Part shown: one piece after another, positions 8,172-15,728 of the stretch
How positions within the stretch are numbered: position 1 is the first letter of the stretch
Layout of the letters: every line of letters begins with the position of its first letter
Assembly (NCBI GenBank): GCA_019311105.1
Contig: JAFDDA010000013.1
Span: 1-49,548, forward strand
Direction of reading: 5' to 3'
DNA length: 49,548 bases
Source of the DNA: Deltaproteobacteria bacterium
GTDB taxonomy: Bacteria; Myxococcota_A; UBA9160; JAFDDA01
Made by a program: the position numbers and the translations under genes
The notes under the pieces: generated by a model
Told to the model about the DNA's origin: nothing
Databases searched by the model: none
Seen by the model: the letters and a program-made list of their open reading frames with translations, nothing else

Positions 8172-8687
8172 TCAGAAGCGAAGTAGCTCGGCCTCGAGTC
8201 GCGCGAGGTCGAGAACGCCGACCGCGTTGCGGCCTGGCATGTGGCCCGCGCACTCGCCTGGGTTGAAGACGAGGGTCTCGCCCCGCTGGTCGACGACATG
8301 CTGATGGTCGTGCCCATGGAGCGCCACGTCGTGGTGCCTCGCCAGATGGAGGTCGAGCTCGAGCGGATCGTGAACGACGAGGATGCAGCGCCCGGCCCAG
8401 TGGAGTTCCAGAGGCGGTTCGCAAAGCTCCATGCCGTGGCGGCTCGCGGCGGCTTCGAGCCCTGAGCGCTCCGCATCGTTGTTGCCGTAGACCGCGACGA
8501 GCGGCACATCGAGGGCCGCGAAGGCGTCGAGCGTCTTCGGCTGCGTGATGTCGCCGGTGTGGATGACGCGCTCGACCCTCGCCTCGCGAAACAGTGCGAC
8601 GATACGCGCCACGTTCGGCAGATGGTTGTGCGTGTCGCTGACGACGCCGATCCGCAACGCCCTACCTTCCCGTGTCGGGCGTGCCAC
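8172..8687 (-). CDS. YfcE/MJ0936-like metallophosphoesterase
   Basis: About 171 residues with all five calcineurin-type motifs in order: DTHNH, GDIT, GNND, VVHDP and GHDHQH. These ligate two metal ions. Family members (E. coli YfcE, archaeal MJ0936) are small phosphodiesterases of unclear physiological substrate. The full frame starts at 8687, overlapping the upstream metalloprotease gene by 26 bp. A TTG at 8655-8657, preceded by GGAAGG at a good distance, may be the true start because LRIGVVSDTH then begins directly with the first strand. It is translationally close to the metalloprotease and separated by 184 bp from the decarboxylase. Confidence 0.85.
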   Translation of the reverse strand: MARPTREGRALRIGVVSDTHNHLPNVARIVALFREARVERVIHTGDITQPKTLDAFAALDVPLVAVYGNNDAERSGLEAAASRHGMELCEPPLELHWAGRCILVVHDPLELDLHLARHHDVALHGHDHQHVVDQRGETLVFNPGECAGHMPGRNAVGVLDLARLEAELLRF

Positions 8688-10008
8688 CCGCGGCGCGGAA
8701 ATCGAGCGTCGCAGCCGACGCGTCGAACCAGGGACGGTAGGCCTCGTAGACGTCGCTCGCGCAATCCGCGATCACCACGGCGAGCCGCCCATCCCCGGTT
8801 TCTTGGAAGTCGAGCTGCTCGGTGACACCCGGCAGACGATCGCGCACGACCCAACGCAGGCTCTTCCGGCCGTCGAGCTCGCGTTCTTCCTGCTCCACGA
8901 GTTCGCCCCGCGCGAGGTACGCGCCGGCATAGCGTTGCAGATAGCTTTCGATGGTCGGGTAGCGGCGCACGATCACCTGGAACGAGGCATCGTAGTCCCA
9001 GGCGAGGCCGTTCACGGCGATGACGCCATGGGACGTCTCGATCCGCGTCCAATGCGTCGGCAACAGGATCTCGAAACCGAGCCGCGCGTCGACGTGGGGT
9101 GCGGGGGAGAGCATGGGCTTTGCGCCCGCAGGCCCCGACGGCGCGGGGGTTCGCTCGGCGCTTCCCGTCTGGGCCAAGCTCACGAAGATCGTCCCCCGCG
9201 GCATCCGGTAGAGCGAGAGGAACGAGTTCACGTCCTCGTTCGAAAGCGCTTCCCCGAGCGGCCGGTCGCGCGCGACCTCGAACATCAGGTCGCCGGGGAT
9301 CGGGCTGTGCCGACTCATCCCCAGCACGTGACCGACCTCGTGGAGCGCGAGCCGCTCGACCTGGTCGGGCTCCAGGAGCCCGGTGTCGTCGGCCACGAAG
9401 ACGCGGAAGCTCGACACCTCGAAGTCGGCCAACAGGCGTTCGGCATCGGGGTCGAAGCTCGAAAGGCTCGAGCCGTCACCGCGGCGCACGCGGCACGCGC
9501 CGCCGAGGGGCGTCGCACCGAGCACGCGCACGTCGGATTCGGGAGCCGGGCCCACCTCGCCGAGCAACTCCACGTGGACATCGGCCTCGCGGGCGGAATC
9601 GACATAGCGGAAGCGCACGAGGCCCTCGAGGTTACGCTCCCAGGTTTCGAGGGCAGAACGCACGGCCGTCACATAGTGAGCCGGCGGCTTCGGGTGGAAC
9701 TCGTCCTGCAGTTCGACGGGGATCTCGGGCGTCTCGATGTAGATCGCGAGTGGGAAGCGCTCGGGCGCCCAGCGGCAGAAGACCATCACGCCCGGGTCGG
9801 CGCCCCCGAGCGGCACGCGGTGCACCATGAAGGGGAGATAGTTCGGCTCGAGGGTTCCGGGGTAGGCCGCGCGGAAGGCGGCGTAGTCGCGACGATCGGG
9901 GTGGTAGTCGCCCCAGGCGGTGGTGGATCGTCGGTCCACCGGCGAGCCCAGGCAACCCGTGCAGGCCGCGAGGCCTGTCGCGAGCCAGGCTCGAGGCCGA
10001 AGACTCAC
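8662..10008 (-). CDS. Metzincin (matrixin-like) zinc metalloprotease lipoprotein
   Basis: 448 residues. A short hydrophobic leader ends in a lipobox LAAC (residues 13-16), so export and lipid anchoring are likely. The zinc site HEVGHVLGMSRH starts at residue 223. His223, Glu224 and His227 are followed by Gly230 and His234, with a Met-turn candidate at DLM (about 240-242). The third His is one residue later than in classic HExxHxxGxxH; the same spacing occurs in bacterial HELGHALGLWGH-type metzincins. The C-terminal 160 residues form a separate domain (LGFEILLPTHW, DGRKSLRWVVRD) of unknown role. The start ATG overlaps the smpB stop by 4 bp, so the two genes are coupled. Confidence 0.8.
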   Translation of the reverse strand: MSLRPRAWLATGLAACTGCLGSPVDRRSTTAWGDYHPDRRDYAAFRAAYPGTLEPNYLPFMVHRVPLGGADPGVMVFCRWAPERFPLAIYIETPEIPVELQDEFHPKPPAHYVTAVRSALETWERNLEGLVRFRYVDSAREADVHVELLGEVGPAPESDVRVLGATPLGGACRVRRGDGSSLSSFDPDAERLLADFEVSSFRVFVADDTGLLEPDQVERLALHEVGHVLGMSRHSPIPGDLMFEVARDRPLGEALSNEDVNSFLSLYRMPRGTIFVSLAQTGSAERTPAPSGPAGAKPMLSPAPHVDARLGFEILLPTHWTRIETSHGVIAVNGLAWDYDASFQVIVRRYPTIESYLQRYAGAYLARGELVEQEERELDGRKSLRWVVRDRLPGVTEQLDFQETGDGRLAVVIADCASDVYEAYRPWFDASAATLDFRAAGGTPDTGR

Positions 10009-10484
10009 CGCCCGCGCCCGCCCTTCATGGCGCGATCGATCTCGCGCTTCTCATCGCGCTCCCGGATCGTGTGCCGCTTGTCGTGGTGACGCTTGCCGCG
10101 GGCCAGGGCCAGCTCGCACTTGGCGCGGCCGTCCTTCCAGTAGAGCGACACGCACACGAGCGTCAGGCCCTTCTCGGCGATCTTCCCGCCGAGTCGCCCG
10201 ATCTCGACGCGCTTCATCAGGAGCTTGCGCGGGCGCTTCGCCTCGGAGTTCTCGCGACCCGCCTGTTCGTAGGGGCTGATGTGGGCGTTCATGAGCCAGA
10301 GCTCGCCCTTGCGAACCATGCCAAAGGCGTCGACGAGGCTGGCCTTCCCCGCCCGCAGCGACTTCACCTCAGGGCCGAGCAAGACGATCCCCGCCTCGAA
10401 CCGCTCGAGCAGCTCGTAGTCGAAGCGCGCCCGCCGGTTGGTGGCGATCCGCTTGAACCCGTCGTCCTTGTCCTTGGAGGCCAT
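10005..10484 (-). CDS. smpB: SsrA-binding protein SmpB
   Basis: 159 residues covering the whole family. Recognisable blocks are IATNRRARFDYELLERFEAG, GPEVKSLRAGKASL, ELWLMNAHISPYEQ and the basic C-terminal tail KRHHDKRHTIRERDEKREI, which folds in the decoding centre. SmpB brings alanyl-tmRNA to stalled ribosomes; the tmRNA gene lies in the same window at 618-942. The stop codon overlaps the start of the metalloprotease gene by four bases. A 75-bp gap separates it from panD upstream on the same strand. Confidence 0.96.
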   Translation of the reverse strand: MASKDKDDGFKRIATNRRARFDYELLERFEAGIVLLGPEVKSLRAGKASLVDAFGMVRKGELWLMNAHISPYEQAGRENSEAKRPRKLLMKRVEIGRLGGKIAEKGLTLVCVSLYWKDGRAKCELALARGKRHHDKRHTIRERDEKREIDRAMKGGRGR

Positions 10485-10559
10485 GGCGGGCCAAGGCTAG
10501 CAGCCGCCGCTTTGGGCGGAATTGGAACTGGCCTGTCACTCCAGGTCCGATGTCTCGGG

Positions 10560-10925
10560 TCAGTAAGCCGAGATCTCTTCCTTGATCCCGTTCCGAGGGT
10601 CGAGGAAGACGCGCTTCGCTTCGAACGTGCTGGCCTCCTCGGGCGTCATCTGGGCCCAGGTGGCGATGATCACCAGGTCGCCGGGCTTGCAGAGGTGCGC
10701 CGCTGCGCCGTTCACGCAGATCTCGCCCGTGCCCTCCTCGCCGAGGATGGCGTAGGTCTCGAGGCGCGAGCCGTTGGTGCAGTTCCACACGGCGACCTTC
10801 TCGTATTCCTGGATCTCTGCAGCCCGCATCAAGATCGGGTCGATCGAGACCGAGCCTTCGTACTCGATGTTGGCTTCGGTGACGGTCGCTCGGTGGAGCT
10901 TCGACTTCATCAGGGTCAGGAGCAC
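10560..10925 (-). CDS. panD: Aspartate 1-decarboxylase (pyruvoyl enzyme)
   Basis: 121 residues from GTG 10923-10925, which is preceded by GGAGG at 7 bp and gives [16 protein letters not shown]. Under this start the self-cleavage site Gly24-Ser25 (YEGS-VSID) falls exactly at the position known from E. coli PanD. An ATG five codons later is less likely. [12 protein letters not shown] and FEAKRVFLD are further family blocks. The enzyme makes beta-alanine from aspartate for pantothenate. The start overlaps the panC stop by 10 bp, completing a panB-panC-panD operon. Confidence 0.95.
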   Translation of the reverse strand: MLLTLMKSKLHRATVTEANIEYEGSVSIDPILMRAAEIQEYEKVAVWNCTNGSRLETYAILGEEGTGEICVNGAAAHLCKPGDLVIIATWAQMTPEEASTFEAKRVFLDPRNGIKEEISAY

Positions 10926-11806
10926 GGGGGAGCCTCCGGAGACGGATGGGGGTTGAGGAGCCGGTTGTCGATCAAACGGACGGCGCCACCACCCGCTTCG
11001 AAGCGGACGGCAAGCGCGAGAAGCGTCGGGGCCACGAGCTCCGCCGGGGCGGGTTCGAGGCTTTCGGGGTCGCGCAGCTCGGCGTAGTCGAGCTGGCCGT
11101 GGGGCGCCTTCTCGAGTTCGAGCGTCACGAGGTGGAGGAGCGCCGCGTGGCGCCGTTCGCCGGCGGCCACGGCGCGCTCGGCGGCCTCGAGGGCGAGAGA
11201 GAGCACGCGTGCTTCGCGGCGGGTCGCCGGGTCGAGCAGGCGGTTGCGGCTCGACATCGCGACGCCGTCGCTCTCGCGGGCGATGGCGCCGCCCACGACC
11301 TGCACGTCGAAGTGCAGGTCGCGCACCATGCGCCGGATCACGGCCAGCTGTTGGAAATCCTTCTCGCCGAAGACCGCCACGGTGGGCTTCGTCGCGAGGA
11401 AGAGCTTCGTCACCACGGTCGTGACGCCCTGGAAGTGGCCCGGACGATCCTTGCCGCAGAGCGGCCGCGTGAGGTCCGACACGTCCACCGAGGTCTGGGC
11501 GCCCGCCGGGTACATCTCCTCGACGGGCGGGAGGAAGACGGCATCGACGCCCGCCTCGCGGCAGGCATCGAGGTCGGCCTCCGTGGTCCGCGGGTAGCGC
11601 TCGAAGTCTTCGCCCGGACCGAACTGGGTGGGGTTCACGAAGATCGTGAGCCACACCACGTCGGCGTGGCGCCGCGCGACCTCCACCAGGCTCAAGTGAC
11701 CCGCGTGCAGGCACCCCATGGTGGGCACGACGGCCACCCGCTGCCCCTGCGCGCGCAGCGCGTCGGAGCGGGCCTGGGCCTCGGCGACGGAGCGGATCAA
11801 CTCCAC
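10916..11806 (-). CDS. panC: Pantothenate synthetase
   Basis: 296 residues. The nucleotide-binding motif [14 protein letters not shown] (HxGH class) is at residues 28-41, followed by [29 protein letters not shown] and FGEKDFQQL. The last is the KMSKS-equivalent region. It joins pantoate and beta-alanine using ATP. The start is GTG 11804-11806, three bases after the panB stop, so translation is coupled. The last ~20 residues ([11 protein letters not shown]) overlap panD and are not conserved in the family. Confidence 0.96.
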   Translation of the reverse strand: MELIRSVAEAQARSDALRAQGQRVAVVPTMGCLHAGHLSLVEVARRHADVVWLTIFVNPTQFGPGEDFERYPRTTEADLDACREAGVDAVFLPPVEEMYPAGAQTSVDVSDLTRPLCGKDRPGHFQGVTTVVTKLFLATKPTVAVFGEKDFQQLAVIRRMVRDLHFDVQVVGGAIARESDGVAMSSRNRLLDPATRREARVLSLALEAAERAVAAGERRHAALLHLVTLELEKAPHGQLDYAELRDPESLEPAPAELVAPTLLALAVRFEAGGGAVRLIDNRLLNPHPSPEAPPCS

Positions 11807-11809
11807 GGC

Positions 11810-12634
11810 TTACTCGTAGCCATGCTCGTCGCCGGGGAACTTCCCGTTCACGACGTCGTCGGCGAAGGCGCGCGCGGCCTGGGAAGCCAGTGCGCCGAGG
11901 TTCGCGTACTGCTTGACGAAGCTCGGCGTCCAGTCCGAGAGCCCGAGCATGTCGTGCATGACGAGCACCTGGGCATCGCAGCCGCGGCCCGCGCCGATGC
12001 CGATCGTCGGGATCGACAAGGCGGCCGTGATCTCGTGGGCCAGGTCGACGGGCACGCCTTCGAGCACCACGGCGAAGGCGCCGGCGGCCTCGACGGCCCG
12101 GGCATCGGCCAGGACGCGCTCGCGCGCCTCGCCCCGGCCCTGGACCCGGAACCCGCCCATGCGGTGGACCGCCTGGGGCGTCAGGCCGACGTGGCCCATG
12201 ACGGGGATCTCGGCGGCGACGATGCGCTCGATGGCCGCGGCCACGTGCTTTCCGCCTTCGAGCTTCACGGCGTGGGCGCCGCCCTCCTTCACGAGCCGGA
12301 TGGCGCTGCGGACCGCGTCCTCAGGGCTGACCTGGTAGCTCCCGAAGGGCATGTCGCCCACCAGCAGCGAGCGGCGCACGCCGCGCGAGACCATGCGCGT
12401 GTGGTAGACGACCTCGTCGAGGGTCACCGGCAGGGTCGTGGCTTCGCCCTGCACGACGTTCCCGAGCGAATCTCCCACGAGCAAGACGTCGATCCCTGCC
12501 TCGTCGAACAGGCGGGCGAACGTGTAGTCGTAGGCCGTCAGCATCGTGAACGGCTTGGCCTTGCGCTTGCGGCTGGCCAGGGTTCGGATCGTGACGCGAT
12601 GCTCTCGCGCCGCTTCGGCGGTGACGGTCGACAT
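11810..12634 (-). CDS. panB: 3-methyl-2-oxobutanoate hydroxymethyltransferase
   Basis: 274 residues with [23 protein letters not shown], the [13 protein letters not shown] loop (metal ligand Asp), [16 protein letters not shown] and [11 protein letters not shown], all standard for ketopantoate hydroxymethyltransferase. It catalyses the first committed step of pantothenate synthesis. Start ATG 12632-12634 follows GGAGG by 7 bp. The frame can be extended upstream, but those codons lie in a structured untranslated leader. An intrinsic terminator-like hairpin sits 48 nt before the start (12682-12717), so expression of the pan operon may be attenuated. Confidence 0.96.
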   Translation of the reverse strand: MSTVTAEAAREHRVTIRTLASRKRKAKPFTMLTAYDYTFARLFDEAGIDVLLVGDSLGNVVQGEATTLPVTLDEVVYHTRMVSRGVRRSLLVGDMPFGSYQVSPEDAVRSAIRLVKEGGAHAVKLEGGKHVAAAIERIVAAEIPVMGHVGLTPQAVHRMGGFRVQGRGEARERVLADARAVEAAGAFAVVLEGVPVDLAHEITAALSIPTIGIGAGRGCDAQVLVMHDMLGLSDWTPSFVKQYANLGALASQAARAFADDVVNGKFPGDEHGYE

Positions 12635-12681
12635 GCAGGGCCTCCGTCGGCCCGTCTGCCATCTCTCACTCGTGCCGCAAA

Positions 12682-12717
12682 CAAAAACGCGCCTGCCGGT
12701 GTGACACCGGAGGCGCG
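12682..12717 (-). terminator. Terminator/attenuator hairpin in the panB leader
   Basis: On the minus strand CGCGCCT, CCGGTG, loop TCA, CACCGG, a one-base bulge and AGGCGCG form a long GC stem followed directly by TTTTTG. It sits between a promoter-like sequence (12912-12941) and panB. It should therefore either end a short upstream RNA or attenuate the pan operon. Confidence 0.7.
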
Positions 12718-12905
12718 GTCGGTGGGTCGACGCCCGCTGCGTTGCGGGGCCGGCCATCCCACCTGTCGGAGCCTCCGTCTCGGTCCGTGAGGATCCGAGC
12801 TTTGCTCTTGCAGGTTCGGGCGTCGCTTTCGTTCGCCGGATGAGAGGGAGCATCCGGGCCAGTCGTTGATGTCGATGAAGTTCGCACCGTGCGAGACCGC
12901 TCGAC
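12718..12905 (-). other. Structured, apparently untranslated leader or small RNA upstream of panB
   Basis: No convincing reading frame is present. On the minus strand I see three further hairpins before the terminator. The first is CCGGATG-CTCCCTCT-CATCCGG. The second is TCGGATCC-TCAC-GGACCGA, with one bulged A. The third is GGTGGG paired with CCCACC, enclosing CCCGC-AACGCA-GCGGG. Together with the terminator this looks like a roughly 190-220 nt structured transcript. It lacks the signatures of tmRNA, SRP RNA and RNase P RNA. It could be a cis-acting leader of panBCD or an independent small RNA. Confidence 0.45.
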
Positions 12906-12911
12906 ACCCAA

Positions 12912-12941
12912 AGGGTAGACCGAACGCGCGGGGTCGTGCAA
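12912..12941 (-). promoter_or_regulatory. Putative promoter for the panB leader
   Basis: TTGCAC (12936-12941) and TACCCT (12912-12917) on the minus strand are separated by 18 bp. This is a moderate sigma-70 match. It is the best candidate between the 12980-13249 gene and panB. Confidence 0.4.
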
Positions 12942-12979
12942 GCCGGACCTGACCGGTCGGTCAGGTGTCTGACGGGGCC

Positions 12980-13249
12980 TCAGTTCGGGTCGAGCAGGTC
13001 GCGCAGGGCGGGCGGCAGATAGCGCCCTTGCAGCAACTCGCCGGCATGTTCGCGCAGGGCGCCGGCCAGAACGTTGATCCGCTGCTCGGGAAGGTCAGCC
13101 GCGGCCAAGACCACCCAGACCTCGCCCCGGACCTTCACGACAGCACTCTCGGGCGACACGTCCGAGCCCCCATGCCCGAGCACGCGCACGTCGATGCCGG
13201 CCTCCTGGGCCAGCTCCACCAGGCGGTCGAGGATCTCGCTCGTGTCCAC
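12980..13249 (-). CDS. Small conserved protein of unknown function
   Basis: 89 residues from GTG 13247-13249; longer frames run back into rsmA and are unlikely. The product reads as a mixed alpha/beta domain: helix ILDRLVELAQEAG, strand IDVRVLG, strand AVVKVRGEVWVVLAAADLP, helix EQRINVLAGALREH, then YLPPALRDLLD. Small proteins with this 'short basic strand, Leu-Pro-Glu, VLAxALR, LPPxxR' pattern occur in planctomycetes and deltaproteobacteria, but I know no function. It follows rsmA by 10 bp, at the end of a long co-directional run. The leader of the pan operon begins beyond it. Confidence 0.65.
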   Translation of the reverse strand: MDTSEILDRLVELAQEAGIDVRVLGHGGSDVSPESAVVKVRGEVWVVLAAADLPEQRINVLAGALREHAGELLQGRYLPPALRDLLDPN

Positions 13250-13259
13250 GACCGAAAGG

Positions 13260-14132
13260 CTAGCGGGCCCCGGGCGCGGCCGGTTGCAGGCGGCGTGCGA
13301 GGGCCAGGTGATCCTCGGCCGAGAGGCGCTCCGCCCGCACCCGCGGGTCGTGGCCCAGCTCTTCGAGAGCGGCGCGGATTGCATCGGGCTCGAGGGCAGG
13401 CACGAGCCCGCCGCCGCGCAGCGCGTTCACCAGGGTCTTGCGACGCTGGCCGAAAGCGGCCCGCACCACGCGCTCGATTCGCACGAGTTCGCCTGCCTCG
13501 AGGGGACTGTCGCGGCGAGGCTCGATGCGCAGGAAGGCCGACGTCACGCCCGGCGGCGGGTAGAAGCAACGCGGCGCGAGGTCGCGCGTCCGCTGGACGC
13601 GGGTCGTCAAGGCGTGGAGCACGGACAGCGAGCCATAGTCGCGCGAACCCGGCCCGGAGACGATCCGCTCGGCCACCTCTTTCTGAAGCATCACGGCCCA
13701 GCCCGCGAGCGAATCACGCACGTCGAGCACCCGCCGGAGGACGACCGAACCCACCGAGTACGGCAGGTTCGCCACGACGCGGACCGGGTGGGCCGGCCCA
13801 TCGAGCTCGGCCGCCAATGCGGCGAAGTCCGTCTGAAGCGCGTCGGCGTGACGCAGGCTCACGTTGCCCGGGAGCGCAGCTTCGGCCTCGAGCAGGCGCA
13901 CGAGGCCCGAGTCGATCTCCAGGCTCACCACGCGCTCGGCCACCTCGGCCAGCGCGCGCGTGAGGATCCCGAGCCCCGCGCCCACCTCGATCACCCGATC
14001 GCCCGCCTCGACACCCGCCTCGCGCACCAGCGCCCGGGCGAGGTCTGGGTCGACCAGGAAGTTCTGGCCGAGGTCACGGCTCGGGGCGAGCCCGTGGCGT
14101 TCGAGGAGCGTGCGGACTTCGGCAGCACTCAC
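13260..14132 (-). CDS. rsmA: 16S rRNA dimethyladenosine transferase (KsgA)
   Basis: About 290 residues. DLGQNFLVD near the N-terminus, the SAM-binding IEVGAGLGILT, the acidic VSLEID, and the catalytic NLPYSVGS are diagnostic of RsmA/KsgA, which dimethylates two adjacent adenosines in helix 45 of 16S rRNA. The C-terminal FGQRRKTLVNAL is also characteristic. GTG 14130-14132 overlaps the tsaD TGA as GTGA, so I prefer it; a TTG seven codons upstream (14151-14153) is the alternative. Two to three bases of overlap with tsaD indicate translational coupling. Confidence 0.93.
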   Translation of the reverse strand: MSAAEVRTLLERHGLAPSRDLGQNFLVDPDLARALVREAGVEAGDRVIEVGAGLGILTRALAEVAERVVSLEIDSGLVRLLEAEAALPGNVSLRHADALQTDFAALAAELDGPAHPVRVVANLPYSVGSVVLRRVLDVRDSLAGWAVMLQKEVAERIVSGPGSRDYGSLSVLHALTTRVQRTRDLAPRCFYPPPGVTSAFLRIEPRRDSPLEAGELVRIERVVRAAFGQRRKTLVNALRGGGLVPALEPDAIRAALEELGHDPRVRAERLSAEDHLALARRLQPAAPGAR

Positions 14133-15160
14133 CTGCCGGCGCCGTCGGCCCAAGGCGACTCGCCGAGCGGGACGCGTGAGAACGCGGCCAAGCCGAGCCC
14201 GTGGCGTTCGCCGCGAGCCAGGGCCTGCGCGCCGGCGGCGGCGATCATGGCGGCGTTGTCCGTGCAGAGTGACAGCGGCGGGAACACGACTTCGAAACCA
14301 TCGGCGGCGCCGGCCTCGGCCATGCGTTCGCGCAAGCGGAGGTTCGCAGCCACGCCGCCGACGACGGCCAGCCGCGGTAGCGCTTCGGCCGCCAGGGCCC
14401 GGCGCGCCTTCGTCACCAACACGTCGGTCGCGGCCGCTTGGAACGAAGCGGAGATGTCGGCAATCGCGGCCCCGTCGAGCGGCGCGCGCCGCTCCGCCGC
14501 GAGGGCCACGGCGGTCTTCAGACCGCTGTAGGAGAAGTCGAAGCCCGGTCGATCGAGCATCGGCCGCGGAAAGGTGATCGCGGTCTCGTCACCCTGCTCT
14601 GCCGCGGCCGCCAAGGCCGGCCCGCCGGGAAACGGGAGCCCCAGCACCTTCGCAACCTTGTCGAAGGCCTCCCCCACCGCGTCGTCCCGGGTCTCCCCGA
14701 GCAACACGGGCGGCGAGTCCGCCTCGATCCGATAGAGGGCTGTGTGCCCCCCCGAAACCACGAGCCCGATGAACGGCGCGGCGAGGGCGGCATCGCCGAG
14801 CTGCGCCGAAGCCAGGTGCCCCGCCAGATGATGAACGCCGACATGAGGGATGCCGAGCCGGAACGCCAGCGCCTTCCCGAACGAGAGCCCCACCAGCAAC
14901 GACCCGATCAACCCCGGCCCCGCCGTCAGCGCAACCCCATCGAGCTCCGAAGCCTCGACCCCCGCCTCGACCAGTGCGCGAGCCACCACCCCAGACACCG
15001 CCTGCACGTGGTCCCGAGAAGCCAGCTCCGGCACCACCCCGCCATAGGGCGCATGCACGTCCGCCTGGGCATGAATCACCGAAGACAAGATCTCGCGCCC
15101 ATCCCGAACGACGGACGCCGCCATCTCGTCACAAGAACTCTCGATCCCGAGAATCAACAT
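14129..15160 (-). CDS. tsaD: tRNA N6-threonylcarbamoyladenosine transferase subunit TsaD
   Basis: 343 residues from ATG 15158-15160 (MLILGIESSCDEMAASVV). VHHLAGHLASA supplies the metal-binding histidines, and SGGHTALY, FDKVAKVLGLPFPGGPAL, FSGLK-type FSYSGLKTAV and VGGVAANLRLRE are all family blocks. It transfers the threonylcarbamoyl group to A37 of ANN-decoding tRNAs with TsaB/TsaE. The reading frame can be extended upstream, but it would run through the large palindrome at 15191-15310, so the ATG is chosen. It is followed by rsmA with a GTGA overlap. Confidence 0.95.
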   Translation of the reverse strand: MLILGIESSCDEMAASVVRDGREILSSVIHAQADVHAPYGGVVPELASRDHVQAVSGVVARALVEAGVEASELDGVALTAGPGLIGSLLVGLSFGKALAFRLGIPHVGVHHLAGHLASAQLGDAALAAPFIGLVVSGGHTALYRIEADSPPVLLGETRDDAVGEAFDKVAKVLGLPFPGGPALAAAAEQGDETAITFPRPMLDRPGFDFSYSGLKTAVALAAERRAPLDGAAIADISASFQAAATDVLVTKARRALAAEALPRLAVVGGVAANLRLRERMAEAGAADGFEVVFPPLSLCTDNAAMIAAAGAQALARGERHGLGLAAFSRVPLGESPWADGAGR

Positions 15161-15190
15161 GGGTGGCTGAACCTCACCAACCGGCGAGTA

Positions 15191-15310
15191 GGCCGGGCCG
15201 GGGATTCGTTCCCCCGGCGAAATAAAGCGCAGCCCCGCCCAGGAATCCCGGACGGGGCTGCGAGTAGGAAGGCGAGCCATTCGCCGGGGGAACGAATCCC
15301 CGACCCGGCC
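15191..15310. repeat. 120-bp nested palindrome (MITE- or terminator-like)
   Basis: Two 31-bp arms, 15191-15221 and 15280-15310, are reverse complements with one mismatch. Inside them a second inverted repeat, GCAGCCCCG (15229-15237) and CGGGGCTGC (15253-15261), forms a second hairpin. The element fills most of the gap between the dksA-like gene and tsaD. No coding sequence or T-tract is associated. It could be a mobile miniature element, or a strong bidirectional structure that ends dksA transcription. Confidence 0.75.
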
Positions 15311-15325
15311 GCGCATCAGGACAGC

Positions 15326-15691
15326 TCAGCCGCCCATGCTGCGTTCGAGCTTCTCCTGCTCCGACTTGCACTCAATGCAAAGCCGAGCGACCGGCCGCGC
15401 CTCGAGGCGCTTCAGCCCGATCTCCTCGCCGCAGTTCTCGCACTCGCCGTACTCGCCGTTCTCGATCTTCGTGAGCGCCGCGTTGATCTTCGCGAGCAGC
15501 CCGCGCTCGCGTTCACGCAGCCGACCGATGAACGCCAAGCCGACCTCGGACGAAGCCGTGTCGATCTCGTCGGGGAAGTCGTCGGGGTCGAGGTGGATGT
15601 CACCGGACAGAGCAGCCTGCGCGCGGCCCACCAGCTGATCGCGTTGAAGGGCCAGGGCCTTTCGAAACTTGTCGAGTTCGCGCTTTCTCAT
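15326..15691 (-). CDS. DksA/TraR-family C4 zinc-finger protein
   Basis: 121 residues. A coiled-coil N-terminal half carries the DksA tip motif DxxDxA as D41-E-I-D44-T-A46. The C-terminal zinc finger has Cys84, Cys87, Cys105 and Cys108 in CENC and CIEC. Such proteins insert into the RNA polymerase secondary channel and act with ppGpp. At 121 residues it is shorter than E. coli DksA (151) and similar to many deltaproteobacterial DksA-like proteins. It sits 37 bp downstream of cpoB, at the end of the tol run, and is followed by the nested palindrome. Confidence 0.88.
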   Translation of the reverse strand: MRKRELDKFRKALALQRDQLVGRAQAALSGDIHLDPDDFPDEIDTASSEVGLAFIGRLRERERGLLAKINAALTKIENGEYGECENCGEEIGLKRLEARPVARLCIECKSEQEKLERSMGG

Positions 15692-15728
15692 TCCCTCTCA
15701 TCTCCATCGGTACGCCGGCTCGCCGTGA

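Noticed and set aside
6662-8266. 534-codon plus-strand open frame over the decarboxylase
   Set aside because: Mirror frame of a clear PLP decarboxylase; no start context and no family motifs.
10946-12790. 614-codon plus-strand open frame over panB-panC
   Set aside because: Antisense shadow of two well-conserved genes.
12682-12941. 6S RNA, SRP RNA or RNase P RNA
   Set aside because: No long closing stem with a central bulge (6S), no SRP core motif and no RNase P P4 core sequence; the terminator stem pairs with itself.
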